From an uncultured Pirellulaceae bacterium (lineage in GTDB: Bacteria; Planctomycetota; Planctomycetia; Pirellulales; Pirellulaceae), in the NCBI GenBank assembly GCA_905480545.1, contig CAJQQR010000088.1, forward strand, positions 1 through 64,000: DNA of 64,000 bases, written 5' to 3'. The translations under genes were made by a program, and so were the position numbers. The notes under the pieces were generated by a model that ran no database searches, was not told where the DNA came from, and worked only from the letters and a program-made list of their open reading frames with translations. Shown here piece by piece: positions 9,351 to 19,000 of this stretch; the stretch's first letter is position 1, and each line of letters begins with the position of its first letter.

Positions 9351-12300
9351 ATGGAATATCGCGTGAAGTCACTGCAAATCATTCTGCTCGTTGTCCTGCC
9401 AACATTTTTCGCGACGTGGGTGCGTTCCCAGGATGCTGGTTCTCATTCACTTCGTGCGGGTGTCGCATCGATTGATATCTCGCCTGCTACTTTGCCGGCA
9501 CTGCGTAATGGTGGGTTTTTGCAAGGACGCTCCAATCGGTTAGACGATCCGCTGCATGTCAGGTGCTTGGTGCTCAGCCAAGACGCAGAGACGATAGCGA
9601 TTGTGATTGTCGATTCGTGCATGTTTCCAATTTCTCTTTGCGACGAGATCAAACGACTTGTTACCCAATCCACCGAAATACCAAGCAATCGTATATTGAT
9701 CAGCGCAACTCATACGCATTCTGCACCATCGGCGATGACCTGTTTGGGTTGTGGTGCTGACGACGCTTACGTGAAATTTGTGCCGCCTCGGGTTGCGCGG
9801 GCTGTCACGGAGGCTTTTCAAAATCGTCGGCCTGCGAAATTAGGATGGACGGTGGTGGACGGAACCGAATTCACAAACTGTCGTCGCTGGATCACGCGAA
9901 GCGATCGAATGGGAACCGATCCATTCGGCAAAAAATCCGTTCGTGCCATGATGCATCCTGGCTATCAAAACCCAATTTACGTGAGTCCAGCCGGACCGAT
10001 CGATCCGGCAGTGTCCATACTGAGTATTGTCTCTGCAAATGACGAAATACCGATTTGCGTGATGGCTAATCTTTCAATGCACTACTTCGGCGCTGGACAG
10101 GGATTTTCAGCTGACTATTTCGGTGAGGTTGCTCGTTTTCTGGAGTCTCGCATCGACAAAACCAGTGGCAAAACAACGTCTCGCTTTGTGGGGATCATGT
10201 CGCAAGGGACAAGTGGTGATCTTCACTGGATGGACTATAGTCGACCTCGAAAAAACATCAGTCGATCGGACTACGCGGCTAGAGTCGCGGATCGTGTTCT
10301 TGAGGCTTGGAAGACAATCGATCACCAAGGAAGCATCACGCTTTCGATGGCGGAGAAACGATTAAAGATCGGTCGCAGGACTCCATCACGCGGACGGCTT
10401 GAGTGGGCTCGCCCGATCAACAAGAAACGCGGTGATGTCCCTCCGCGTAACCAGATCGAAGTTTATGCGGAACAGGCCGAGTGGATTCATGATAATCCAG
10501 AGGTGGAAATCGTTCTTCAGGCGGTCAGAATCGGCGATCTGGGGATCACTGCGATGCCAAACGAAGTGTATGGGATCACTGGTCTGAAATTAAAACGTCA
10601 AAGTCCGTTGACGACCTTCAATTTGGAACTTGCCAACGGAGCGGCAGGCTATATTCCACCACCTGAGCAACATCAACTGGGTGGTTATACAACTTGGCCG
10701 GCTCGCACAGCCGGTTTGGATGTGCAGGCGGAGCCGTTAATTGTGGAGACACTCGTTGAATTATTGGAATCAGTGTCCGGAAAGAAACGTCGGGCAATGA
10801 CCGATCCATTAACCGATTATTCACGGGCTGCCATGAAGAAAAAGCCATCGGTATACTGGCGACTGGATGACATGGACTCAAAACAGGCGTCAGATTGTAT
10901 CGGTAACACGGATGCAAAATACAAAGGTGGCGTGGCATTGTACCTTCCCGGACCACCGGGCCCCGGGTTCAAGAGTTCAGGTTACGGAAATCGCTCCGTC
11001 TATTTCGCAGGCGGGTACCTCCAAGGAGAGATAGGAGATTTGCAGCCTGAATTCAGCGTCGCATTCTGGTTTTGGAATGGACTTCCAATAGATGCTCGGG
11101 ATGTCACGGGGACCTTGCTTTCGTTCGATTACGGAACACTTGAGATCGCCGGCAAAGGAGCGAGCTCAGGCCAACTGGTTTTTCGATCGGGTGAAACTTT
11201 TATTACCAGCGAGGCGGTGATTGCAACAAAACGTTGGCACCACGTTATGCTAACTAAAGTGGGAAATCGTGTTCTCGTTTATCTTGATGGCATCGAAGCA
11301 CCGCAAATCGATGCCGAGTCCAAACCTTTGGGGCATTCGAAACAAATTCTGTTAGGCAGTAACGGAAATTCGGCGACGTCCTTTGACGGTAAGCTTGATG
11401 AGGTTCTGGTATTCGAACGGGCACTTGCGGCCAGTGAGATCGCAGAGTTGTACGCTGCCTCGGGCATGACGCCCCCTCCTCAACCGAAACCCAGTGTGAT
11501 CCTCGGACCCAAACCGACGGATGAAGAATCTCGCAGGAACTATGCATCGGCGGTTCTGTCTTCTAAACCCGTTGCGTTCTGGCGACTGCATGATCAGGAA
11601 ACTCCGACGGCTATGGAGGCAAGAGGGCGATTACCCGCGACCTACGAGCATCTTTCTTCGCCGTTCCAAGCCGAAAAAATCAGACCAAACTTTACTGGCG
11701 GACGTGTCAGGGCAAAAGTTCCAAAACTTGGTAACACATACAGCGTCGAAATGTGGTTCCGGAACGAGCTGCCAATCGACTCGCGGCCCGTCACTGGCTA
11801 TCTGTTTTCGCGTGGCATCGTAGGAGCAGAAGGCGCTCCGGGCGATAGTCTTGGACTGGGCGGTACCCATTCGCACGGTGGAAGGCTCTTCTTGTTTAAC
11901 GGCAACCAGAAGGACCAACTTGTTGCGGGCTCGACTCAAATCATTTCCGGAAGCTGGTCGCATGTCGTGATGGTTCGACAAAACCAAAGAGTTATGCTGT
12001 ATCTCAATGGTGACCCAAAACCAGAGATTGACGAAGACTTGCCTGTTTCGTTTCCTACTGGCTGTGAAGACTTTCTGATCGGCGGGCGCAACGACAACTT
12101 TGCCAATCTACAAGGGATGCTTGAAGAGATTGCCCTGTACGATCGGGCATTGTTGCCGAAAGAAGTCCAGGCTCACTTTGCGGCCGCCGGCGTCAAGCCT
12201 GTTAAAGTCCCTTCTGAAAGTACGCCAGAACCGTTGGAGCAGCCCAAACCGACTGAACCGGTTGATGCAATCGAAAGTATCAATGTGCCCGATGGGTTTG

Positions 12301-15077
12301 AAGTAGAACTGGTCGCAGCAGAACCATTGGTAAAAGATCCGGTTGCGATTGACTGGGGGCCAGACGGGCGGCTTTGGGTTATCGAAATGGCTGACTATCC
12401 TCTAGGAGTCGATGGCAAAGGGGAATCTGGTGGGCGTGTTCGATTTCTGGAAGACGTAAATGGTGACGGCCAATATGACAATTCGACTCTATTTGCCGAC
12501 GGGCTCAGTTTTCCAACCGGCATACTTGTATGGGGTAAAGGAATTCTTGTAACCGCTGCGCCGGAAATCGTTTATCTCGAGGACAGCACCAAAGATGGCA
12601 AGGCCGATATTCGAAAGGTTCTCTATTCAGGTTTTTTGGAAGGGAACCAACAGCTTCGGGTAAATGGATTGCGATGGGGGCTCGACAATTGGGTACATTG
12701 TGCGAGCGGCAGCCATCATGCTGGCTACGGTAAAACCAATCGAATTGTCTCGAATCTAACTGGCAAAGAGCATCAAATCGGTAGCCGGGATTTTCGAATC
12801 CGCCCAAACTCCGGGGCGATTGATCCTCAAAGCGGACCGTCGCAATATGGCAGGAACCGGGATGATTGGGGGAACTGGTTCGGCGTGCAGAATAGCCACC
12901 CACTATGGCATTATGTGTTGGCTGATCACAACATTCGCCGCAACCCGAATTTTGCTCCGCCTAATCCGATTCGCCAAATCGTAACACCTTCCAATCCAAA
13001 AGTTTATCCTGCCAGCGCACTGCAAAAACGATTTCATAGCTTCGATCAATCAGGTCGATTTACGTCTGCCTGCTCTGCAATGGTCTATCGTGATGAATGG
13101 CTTTTTGACCGCGGGCCTGAGCAACATGCCTTCACTTGTGAGCCGTTTCACAATCTTGTGCAACACAACATCATTATCGACGACGGAGTGAGTTTTCGAT
13201 TTCGACGAGATAACGCTGAAAAAAATATGGATTTCTTTGCCAGTAAAGATCGCTGGTGTCGACCAGTGATGGTGAGAACCGGACCGGACGGAGCGCTTTG
13301 GATTGTCGATATGTATCGTTACATGATTGAACATCCGCAGTGGTTGCCTCAAAAAGGAAAAGATGAGCTCAAGCCATGGTATCGAGCGGGCGAAGACCGT
13401 GGACGCATCTACAGAGTTGTACGAAGTGATCGGCCGGCGCGAAACGTTCCAAGGCTTGCCGATTTATCTTCTCGCGATCTCGTAATGAGGATGGAAAATC
13501 CCAATGGTTGGCAACGGGATGCAATCCAACGAATCCTCGTCAGCAGAAAAGCGAAAGACGTAACGGTCCAACTGACCGCTTTGGCAAAAAATAGCAAGCA
13601 GCCTTTGGCTCGGCTCCACGCGATCTGCACCCTGGACGGTCTTGGAGTGTTGACGCCTCGTAATCTTGAAGATGCTTTGTTGGATCGGCATCCAGGAGTC
13701 AGACGCAATGCTGTGCGAATTGCGTCGAGGGTATCCGTCAATTCCGAAAAACTGCTGATTCTTGTTGACGATCCGGATGCTAAGGTAAGGCTTGAATTGG
13801 CATCCACTCTCGGAGCCTACGACGATACAGCGGCAAGCACGGCGCTGGCCACACTTGCAATTGAATCGAGGGATGAACCGTATGTATTCTCTGCTGTGTT
13901 GAGCTCATTGAATCGGCTCAATGTTTCGTCGGTTTTCACGATGGCAGCCGATAAAATAATGAAAACGTCCAACAAACGGCACCTTTCTGTTTTGCTTGAC
14001 CTTGTTGAACAAGCCATTGCCATGGGCGATGAGGAAACGATCGGCCGTGTCGTGAACCTTGTTTGTTCCCTGGGAGACAACGCATCAGTCAATATGAAAT
14101 TCAGGCTGCTTGCTCATACGCTTGACAGTTTGGCAAAGCGGGGTTGGCCGCTTGATCAGTTAAACACGTCGCATCGCGATCAACTGTTCGCCACAATTCA
14201 AAACGCTCGCGTCATGGCGTTGGACGAGATGCAAGTTGATGAGAGACGTGTTTTGGCAATCCAATTGTTGTCACGCGAATCGAATCGTGCAGACGGGGAT
14301 TTAGTATTGTTGAAAAGTCTTCTGGTCCCTCGCACTTCTGTCGCGGTTCAACTTGCCATTGTGAAACGATTGGCAACGCAGAATGAACAGGAAGTCGCCG
14401 AAGTCTTGCTTTCCGGGTGGCGTGCCCAAAGTCCCGCGGTGCGAGCTGAGGTATTGAACGTGCTCGCCAGTCGTGCCCCTTGGGCAGAAGTTATCCGACA
14501 GAAACTGGACGATGGAACCATTTTGGTTTCTGAATTGGATGCTGCACTCAGGCAACGCTTACTCGTATTGGGCAAGAATGCACCAAAATGGCGAAACGCT
14601 TTGGCTTTCAAAGCGTCCGCCGACAGGCTGGTCGTTCTTGAAAAGTATCAACCTGCTCTGGAAATGGTTGGTGATGAAAAGCGAGGCAAGGTTCTGTTCA
14701 GCAAGTTGTGTATGAGTTGTCACAAGATCAATAACGAAGGTCATGAAGTGGGGCCGAACCTTGCCTCGATTACCAACAACTCGTCGGAATCGCTGTTGGT
14801 TTCGATCCTTGATCCAAGCGCAAGCGTCGAGGCGAAATACCTAAGCTATCAGGTCAGCACGGACAACGGGCTTAGTCGCAACGGAATGTTGACCACGGAA
14901 ACTGGCTCAAGTATCACGTTGCTTTCCGCGGAAGGGAAACGTGAGACTATTCTTCGCAATGAGATCGACCAACTTCGAGGTTCTACCAAATCCCTCATGC
15001 CCGATGGACTGGAGCGGGATCTTGAACCTCAGGATCTCGCCGACTTGATTCAATTTGTTCGCGATGGAATTCGTTGA
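9351..15077 (+). CDS. Secreted ceramidase-like / LamG x2 / PVC-type dehydrogenase / c-type cytochrome fusion
   Basis: A 1908-residue exported protein. In order: a signal peptide (about 1-26); a neutral-ceramidase-like hydrolase domain (about 35-480) with 'SATHTHSAPSA' near residue 120 and 'QGTSGDLHW', the counterparts of the metal-site His motif and the QG-GD motif of that family; two LamG/concanavalin-like domains starting near 497 (PSVYWRLDD) and 740 (PVAFWRLHD); a PVC-type membrane-bound dehydrogenase beta-propeller from about 976 (INVPDGFEVELVAAEPLV) to about 1370; a HEAT-like helical region (about 1390-1750); and a terminal haem-binding domain with CMSCH (C1787, C1790, H1791). The last three modules form a known planctomycete unit; the ceramidase-like front is unusual. 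Predicted role: periplasmic hydrolysis coupled to oxidation of a sugar or lipid-derived alcohol. The substrate is unknown. Confidence 0.88.
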   Translation: MEYRVKSLQIILLVVLPTFFATWVRSQDAGSHSLRAGVASIDISPATLPALRNGGFLQGRSNRLDDPLHVRCLVLSQDAETIAIVIVDSCMFPISLCDEIKRLVTQSTEIPSNRILISATHTHSAPSAMTCLGCGADDAYVKFVPPRVARAVTEAFQNRRPAKLGWTVVDGTEFTNCRRWITRSDRMGTDPFGKKSVRAMMHPGYQNPIYVSPAGPIDPAVSILSIVSANDEIPICVMANLSMHYFGAGQGFSADYFGEVARFLESRIDKTSGKTTSRFVGIMSQGTSGDLHWMDYSRPRKNISRSDYAARVADRVLEAWKTIDHQGSITLSMAEKRLKIGRRTPSRGRLEWARPINKKRGDVPPRNQIEVYAEQAEWIHDNPEVEIVLQAVRIGDLGITAMPNEVYGITGLKLKRQSPLTTFNLELANGAAGYIPPPEQHQLGGYTTWPARTAGLDVQAEPLIVETLVELLESVSGKKRRAMTDPLTDYSRAAMKKKPSVYWRLDDMDSKQASDCIGNTDAKYKGGVALYLPGPPGPGFKSSGYGNRSVYFAGGYLQGEIGDLQPEFSVAFWFWNGLPIDARDVTGTLLSFDYGTLEIAGKGASSGQLVFRSGETFITSEAVIATKRWHHVMLTKVGNRVLVYLDGIEAPQIDAESKPLGHSKQILLGSNGNSATSFDGKLDEVLVFERALAASEIAELYAASGMTPPPQPKPSVILGPKPTDEESRRNYASAVLSSKPVAFWRLHDQETPTAMEARGRLPATYEHLSSPFQAEKIRPNFTGGRVRAKVPKLGNTYSVEMWFRNELPIDSRPVTGYLFSRGIVGAEGAPGDSLGLGGTHSHGGRLFLFNGNQKDQLVAGSTQIISGSWSHVVMVRQNQRVMLYLNGDPKPEIDEDLPVSFPTGCEDFLIGGRNDNFANLQGMLEEIALYDRALLPKEVQAHFAAAGVKPVKVPSESTPEPLEQPKPTEPVDAIESINVPDGFEVELVAAEPLVKDPVAIDWGPDGRLWVIEMADYPLGVDGKGESGGRVRFLEDVNGDGQYDNSTLFADGLSFPTGILVWGKGILVTAAPEIVYLEDSTKDGKADIRKVLYSGFLEGNQQLRVNGLRWGLDNWVHCASGSHHAGYGKTNRIVSNLTGKEHQIGSRDFRIRPNSGAIDPQSGPSQYGRNRDDWGNWFGVQNSHPLWHYVLADHNIRRNPNFAPPNPIRQIVTPSNPKVYPASALQKRFHSFDQSGRFTSACSAMVYRDEWLFDRGPEQHAFTCEPFHNLVQHNIIIDDGVSFRFRRDNAEKNMDFFASKDRWCRPVMVRTGPDGALWIVDMYRYMIEHPQWLPQKGKDELKPWYRAGEDRGRIYRVVRSDRPARNVPRLADLSSRDLVMRMENPNGWQRDAIQRILVSRKAKDVTVQLTALAKNSKQPLARLHAICTLDGLGVLTPRNLEDALLDRHPGVRRNAVRIASRVSVNSEKLLILVDDPDAKVRLELASTLGAYDDTAASTALATLAIESRDEPYVFSAVLSSLNRLNVSSVFTMAADKIMKTSNKRHLSVLLDLVEQAIAMGDEETIGRVVNLVCSLGDNASVNMKFRLLAHTLDSLAKRGWPLDQLNTSHRDQLFATIQNARVMALDEMQVDERRVLAIQLLSRESNRADGDLVLLKSLLVPRTSVAVQLAIVKRLATQNEQEVAEVLLSGWRAQSPAVRAEVLNVLASRAPWAEVIRQKLDDGTILVSELDAALRQRLLVLGKNAPKWRNALAFKASADRLVVLEKYQPALEMVGDEKRGKVLFSKLCMSCHKINNEGHEVGPNLASITNNSSESLLVSILDPSASVEAKYLSYQVSTDNGLSRNGMLTTETGSSITLLSAEGKRETILRNEIDQLRGSTKSLMPDGLERDLEPQDLADLIQFVRDGIR

Positions 15078-15113
15078 GGATTGGTTGGGGCGTTTTGATT
15101 CATCGAGTTGCCT

Positions 15114-15307
15114 TCTTAAATCCTTCCCAATCGCCCCTTGCTATCCAATTATCTACTTTGACGAAAGCATAGGTTTCACTGACTGGTTTTGGCTTTCCAG
15201 TCTTTCGTAATGTGATTCGTTTAATTTCATTGGTAAGAAGTTCGTCTGCAACGTTGTTGCGACCGGCCGTTGAGACAGTTCGATAATGCGACCTTTGGCA
15301 GCTATGC
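15114..15307 (-). other. Open, protein-like stretch of unknown nature downstream of the DUF1501 gene
   Basis: Read leftwards, one frame is open for about 60 codons with convincing composition: 'VADELLTNEIKRITLRKTG', then 'PVSETYAFVKVDNWIARGDW' and 'EGFKKATR' before a stop near 15114. No start codon or ribosome binding site was found, and no family was recognised. It may be the 3' remnant of a gene whose 5' part was lost. It starts directly after the stop of the DUF1501 gene. Confidence 0.25.
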
Positions 15308-16618
15308 TTATGTAGGTTTCAGCAAACCGTCGAGTTGTTCATTATCCGGGACTTGCAAAGGAAACTTTTTGCTGAACTCATGATCGTCGATGCCCGCGAA
15401 TTTTCGCAACGATGAATGAACGTGTTCTGGGCGAACACGAATCCCATTCTTTTCATCGCCAGCCAATGATTTTGGATTTAGCGGGATCAGAAATTGTTTT
15501 TCGTCAGTTGCGCCCACGACGCGATTGCCTTCAATCCCTTGGCCCATGAACATGATCGAACCGATTGACCAATGGTCTTTTCCGTTCCCTTTATTGTAAT
15601 TTGGCGTTCGCCCCATTTCGCTTTGGATAATTAAAACCAGTTTGTCACGGATCTTCAATTCTTCAGATTTTTTGACAAGATAGTCGATGCCTGCCAATAA
15701 CTCCGGGATCAATTTCATTTGGTCTCGATCGTTGTTGGCATGGCTGTCAAACTGACCGATCGAAAGATTGGCTGATACACACACGCCCGCTTTGAATGAA
15801 GCCAACGCGATATCGGCTTGTTGAGAAAGCCGTTCTTTGGGTGACGATTTGGGAATAAACGGCGTGATGCGTTCGAGAGCCTTGGAATTGACTTGCGCCG
15901 CATAAAGCATGCTTTGCGAGCGATCGATCCGAGGCAAACCCGTTTGCGAAACGCGGGCTTGCATTTGTTTTTTCAATGCTCGTTCAATTCGGTCTCTGGC
16001 AAAATCGTCATGATAGGGGCTGCGAGCGTTTCCTTGAACTCCATCTGCATTGGCGAGCCGATTCAGTGAATTCAAATAGGGTACTCGAGCCATCGGCACC
16101 ACGTTTCCAGTCGCCGAATAATTTCCGAATGTCAGAAAGGCTAGTGGAACTTCTGAACCGTTGCATGCTGCAACCAGCGCTGCGAATGTTGGGTAGGCCA
16201 AACTGTCGAGCTTGCCCGTTGCCATGTATCGGGAGCAGGGAGAATGATTATTGACGGAATAATCAAGACCGTTGAGCACCAGCAATTGGTCGCCATAATT
16301 CTTGAAAAAATCTTCGTTGCTCATTCCGCCTTGTATATGTTTGCCAATGGGTGCGAGCCGATGATTGCCTTGCGTCAGGATATCACCCTCTTGATAAAGG
16401 CGGTTGATTTCATTCACACCTTTGGGGTCCATCATGTAGGTGGTGTCCCATCCGCCTGCCGCATTGAAAACAACATAGTAGGGTCCATCGTAGGGGGCAG
16501 TCTCGGTTACATTTTGTCCGAAAGACTTCGAGGCCCAGTTGACCGGTGCTGCGAAGCCCAGTCCAGAGGTACCGCACAGTTTCAAGAAATTTCGACGTTG
16601 TGTAGTGCTTTTGCTCAT
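15308..16618 (-). CDS. DUF1501 family protein with Tat signal
   Basis: A 436-residue exported protein. The N terminus 'TQRRNFLKLCGTSGLGF' is a twin-arginine signal; the body shows the DUF1501 pattern, including 'VFNAAGGWDTTYMMDP', 'QFDSHANND', 'VLIIQSEMGRTPNYNKGNGKDHW' split across the alkaline-phosphatase-like core, and 'FMGQGIEGNRVVGATD'. DUF1501 proteins are abundant in planctomycetes and are nearly always next to a large cytochrome protein; no biochemical activity is established. Here the partner gene ends 6 bp upstream, so the two form an operon. A sulfatase-like metal hydrolase role is possible but is inference. Confidence 0.88.
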   Translation of the reverse strand: MSKSTTQRRNFLKLCGTSGLGFAAPVNWASKSFGQNVTETAPYDGPYYVVFNAAGGWDTTYMMDPKGVNEINRLYQEGDILTQGNHRLAPIGKHIQGGMSNEDFFKNYGDQLLVLNGLDYSVNNHSPCSRYMATGKLDSLAYPTFAALVAACNGSEVPLAFLTFGNYSATGNVVPMARVPYLNSLNRLANADGVQGNARSPYHDDFARDRIERALKKQMQARVSQTGLPRIDRSQSMLYAAQVNSKALERITPFIPKSSPKERLSQQADIALASFKAGVCVSANLSIGQFDSHANNDRDQMKLIPELLAGIDYLVKKSEELKIRDKLVLIIQSEMGRTPNYNKGNGKDHWSIGSIMFMGQGIEGNRVVGATDEKQFLIPLNPKSLAGDEKNGIRVRPEHVHSSLRKFAGIDDHEFSKKFPLQVPDNEQLDGLLKPT

Positions 16619-16624
16619 CGTCGC

Positions 16625-18985
16625 CTATTCGTAAAGAAATTCATGTTGTCGAAGAAGGTAAGTAACAACGGCCCGCCAGGCTCGAATTGTGTAATCAGGA
16701 TCGGCATCACGAGGCGTCACTTCGCGACCCGACTGACACGAATAGCTTTCGAGCGGCTGGAGCCCTTTTTGTGACTTTGCATCTGAAACAACCCCGGCGA
16801 ACAGATCAAAAGTGCGTTTCACTTCGGGATCATCCGGTTTGTCGAAACGACCAAGTAGCAACTGATGAAGATGCACGATCGCAAGCCTGATTTGCTTGTC
16901 CGCTTTAACGCTACTGCCTGGAACAATACTTGGTTCGATATTGGGAAAGAGTCGACGGTTTTTTTTCGGCAATGAAAAATCGGTCGCAACATTTTGGCAA
17001 GCGATATCGTTTGCCATGATGCGCTGAATCGCACCCATCGCACCACTAGGCTGTGTGTTTCTTTCGGTGATTTCTTTCGAATCAATTCCACCGTACAGAA
17101 TTCCAAGCTTGTTTTCTCGATTGGTAAGCCGTCCCCACTTGCTCCCAAAGATGGCGGCAAGTTTGCGTTCGAGTTGTTCCGGAGTCAATAAACGTCCCAC
17201 GCCAATGTCGTGCAACTCAGCCAAACGACGTGGATTGTTGACCGAAGTCGACAATCCATCAGCGCGATAGAATCGTGATTTGACTAACTCTTTAAAGACT
17301 ACTTTCAGGTTAAATTTTGACTTTGCAAAACGCGTCGCAATTTGTTCGATCTCATCGCGTTGCACGCGATACGCCCGCCGATGTGCCGCAAACATCGGAT
17401 CGTCGATATCCTCGGGTGGCAGGAGAGGCCTTCGTCCCGTTAAAACGTACCAGACATGCTTGACCATCGCGATGGCGAAGCGAGGATCTTTCGCCGTCTG
17501 CTGTCCCAACCATGGCAGGGCACGCCATTTTGCATCTGGTGTGAGAGGCGTTCCTTCTAGCCCGGGTCCGAACATGTCTTTGTACCAACCCTCTTTACGC
17601 GGTTTGTAAATTCCATTCCCATCAAGCGCGTAGTAATCCTGGAACAGTCCAGCGATCGGATCCATGACCTTGTGGCAGACAACGCAACTTGCCGCTTGCA
17701 TGGTCGGGGTTTCATATTTTGCTGTTACTGCGGCAGCGTCGCTCGTTCGTGGCGCGAGCTGCAAAATGTCAACGCCAAGGAAATGCTCGAAGTACATCCT
17801 GACCCGCAACCGATTTCGGTTGGTCTCCGTTGTCGGATAGCGTTTTAAATACTGAAATGTACTGAGAATTCCAGCGTGCGGATAAGTTCCAGTTTTCGAT
17901 TCTTGAACGACTTTGCCGCTACTATCGTCGGTGAGGGCTGGCAGTTTGGCGGGAATGAACTCGAATGCGTTTTCGGTATCTTTGAACTGGTCTTTTAATT
18001 CATCGAAAATACCGTACCCGCGAGAAGTGAACGGGGAGACCATGATGTAGTCGGCGGTCACGATCTCGGTGAATGGTCGATCATTTCGAACGATGTAAGC
18101 GACCAATTCCAGTGGTTCGCGACGCATCGCTGCACGATAGTCGTTGACCAATTTGTAGTAGGCTCTCATCTCTGGAGTCGAATAACTGAGCTTTTCGTCG
18201 GGCTTGCGGTTCTTGTTGGGATCCCGTGATTGATACCAGAGTCGCGTCTTGTGAAAGTGTGTGTAACTGAACGCTGTTTCAGCATTGCCGTCAAATCCGT
18301 CGGTCAACAAGATATCGTTGAATGCTTCTCGAAGTCGTTCGTAAAACGATTCTTCCTGCATCAGGCCGTCCAGAATGGAATCCATCGCTGACAAACCACC
18401 ATTTTCGATCGTCGCTTGCTCTTTTGGTGTCGGCAACCTTCCTGTCAGCGACAGGGTAATGCGCCGAAGCAGTCGGGGTGGGGAAATCATTTCGATCCCG
18501 GCAAAGAATGGCGGTGCCTCGTAATCGTCGATCGTCGGATTGTCGTCTTTTAAGCCTTGCGTTCGATGGACGTATCGTTTGAGGATTCGGTATGCGGTGG
18601 AGTCTTTTTTTAAGACCTCGCCACCTCCGTGATCCAGACCGCCGGTAACTTTGGATAGCAATCGTGATTGATCATTCTCTTTTGAAAGGGCGATTCGTTG
18701 AAAAGCTTCGCAATTTTGACGCATCGCCGCTGCTCGTTTTTTAGAATCCATAGCGGGATCTAAAAGTAGAAACTCACTCTCGGATGCATCACCCTTGGCG
18801 TTGTGGCACTTCAGGCATGTTCGCTCGCCCACTTTACCCCAGACTTCATCGGCAAAATAGTTGTCGACCGCCAGGCAGGTAGAAGGCGGAAGGATCTTCG
18901 GTTGAGGCTCCTGCGCGGTAGCAGTATGAAACCATAGAAATACCGCAACAAAGATCAACCGACAGTTTGGAACGGCTCGTGACAT
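16625..18985 (-). CDS. DUF1592/DUF1588-type planctomycete cytochrome protein
   Basis: A secreted protein of about 786 residues. A signal peptide precedes a haem-binding CLKCH motif (about residues 57-61 from this start) in 'ERTCLKCHNAKGDA', then a middle region with 'RLLRRITLSLTGRLPT' and 'YERLREAFNDILLTDGFDG', and a second CxxCH in 'CVVCHKVMDPIAGLFQDYYA', the typical DUF1588-like ending of this superfamily. The start at 18985 is chosen because it gives a compact signal peptide; an in-frame ATG lies at 19000. It is co-transcribed with the DUF1501 gene 6 bp downstream. The family is thought to act in periplasmic electron transfer, but substrates are unknown. Confidence 0.82.
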   Translation of the reverse strand: MSRAVPNCRLIFVAVFLWFHTATAQEPQPKILPPSTCLAVDNYFADEVWGKVGERTCLKCHNAKGDASESEFLLLDPAMDSKKRAAAMRQNCEAFQRIALSKENDQSRLLSKVTGGLDHGGGEVLKKDSTAYRILKRYVHRTQGLKDDNPTIDDYEAPPFFAGIEMISPPRLLRRITLSLTGRLPTPKEQATIENGGLSAMDSILDGLMQEESFYERLREAFNDILLTDGFDGNAETAFSYTHFHKTRLWYQSRDPNKNRKPDEKLSYSTPEMRAYYKLVNDYRAAMRREPLELVAYIVRNDRPFTEIVTADYIMVSPFTSRGYGIFDELKDQFKDTENAFEFIPAKLPALTDDSSGKVVQESKTGTYPHAGILSTFQYLKRYPTTETNRNRLRVRMYFEHFLGVDILQLAPRTSDAAAVTAKYETPTMQAASCVVCHKVMDPIAGLFQDYYALDGNGIYKPRKEGWYKDMFGPGLEGTPLTPDAKWRALPWLGQQTAKDPRFAIAMVKHVWYVLTGRRPLLPPEDIDDPMFAAHRRAYRVQRDEIEQIATRFAKSKFNLKVVFKELVKSRFYRADGLSTSVNNPRRLAELHDIGVGRLLTPEQLERKLAAIFGSKWGRLTNRENKLGILYGGIDSKEITERNTQPSGAMGAIQRIMANDIACQNVATDFSLPKKNRRLFPNIEPSIVPGSSVKADKQIRLAIVHLHQLLLGRFDKPDDPEVKRTFDLFAGVVSDAKSQKGLQPLESYSCQSGREVTPRDADPDYTIRAWRAVVTYLLRQHEFLYE

Positions 18986-19000
18986 TGAAATCAGGCACAA

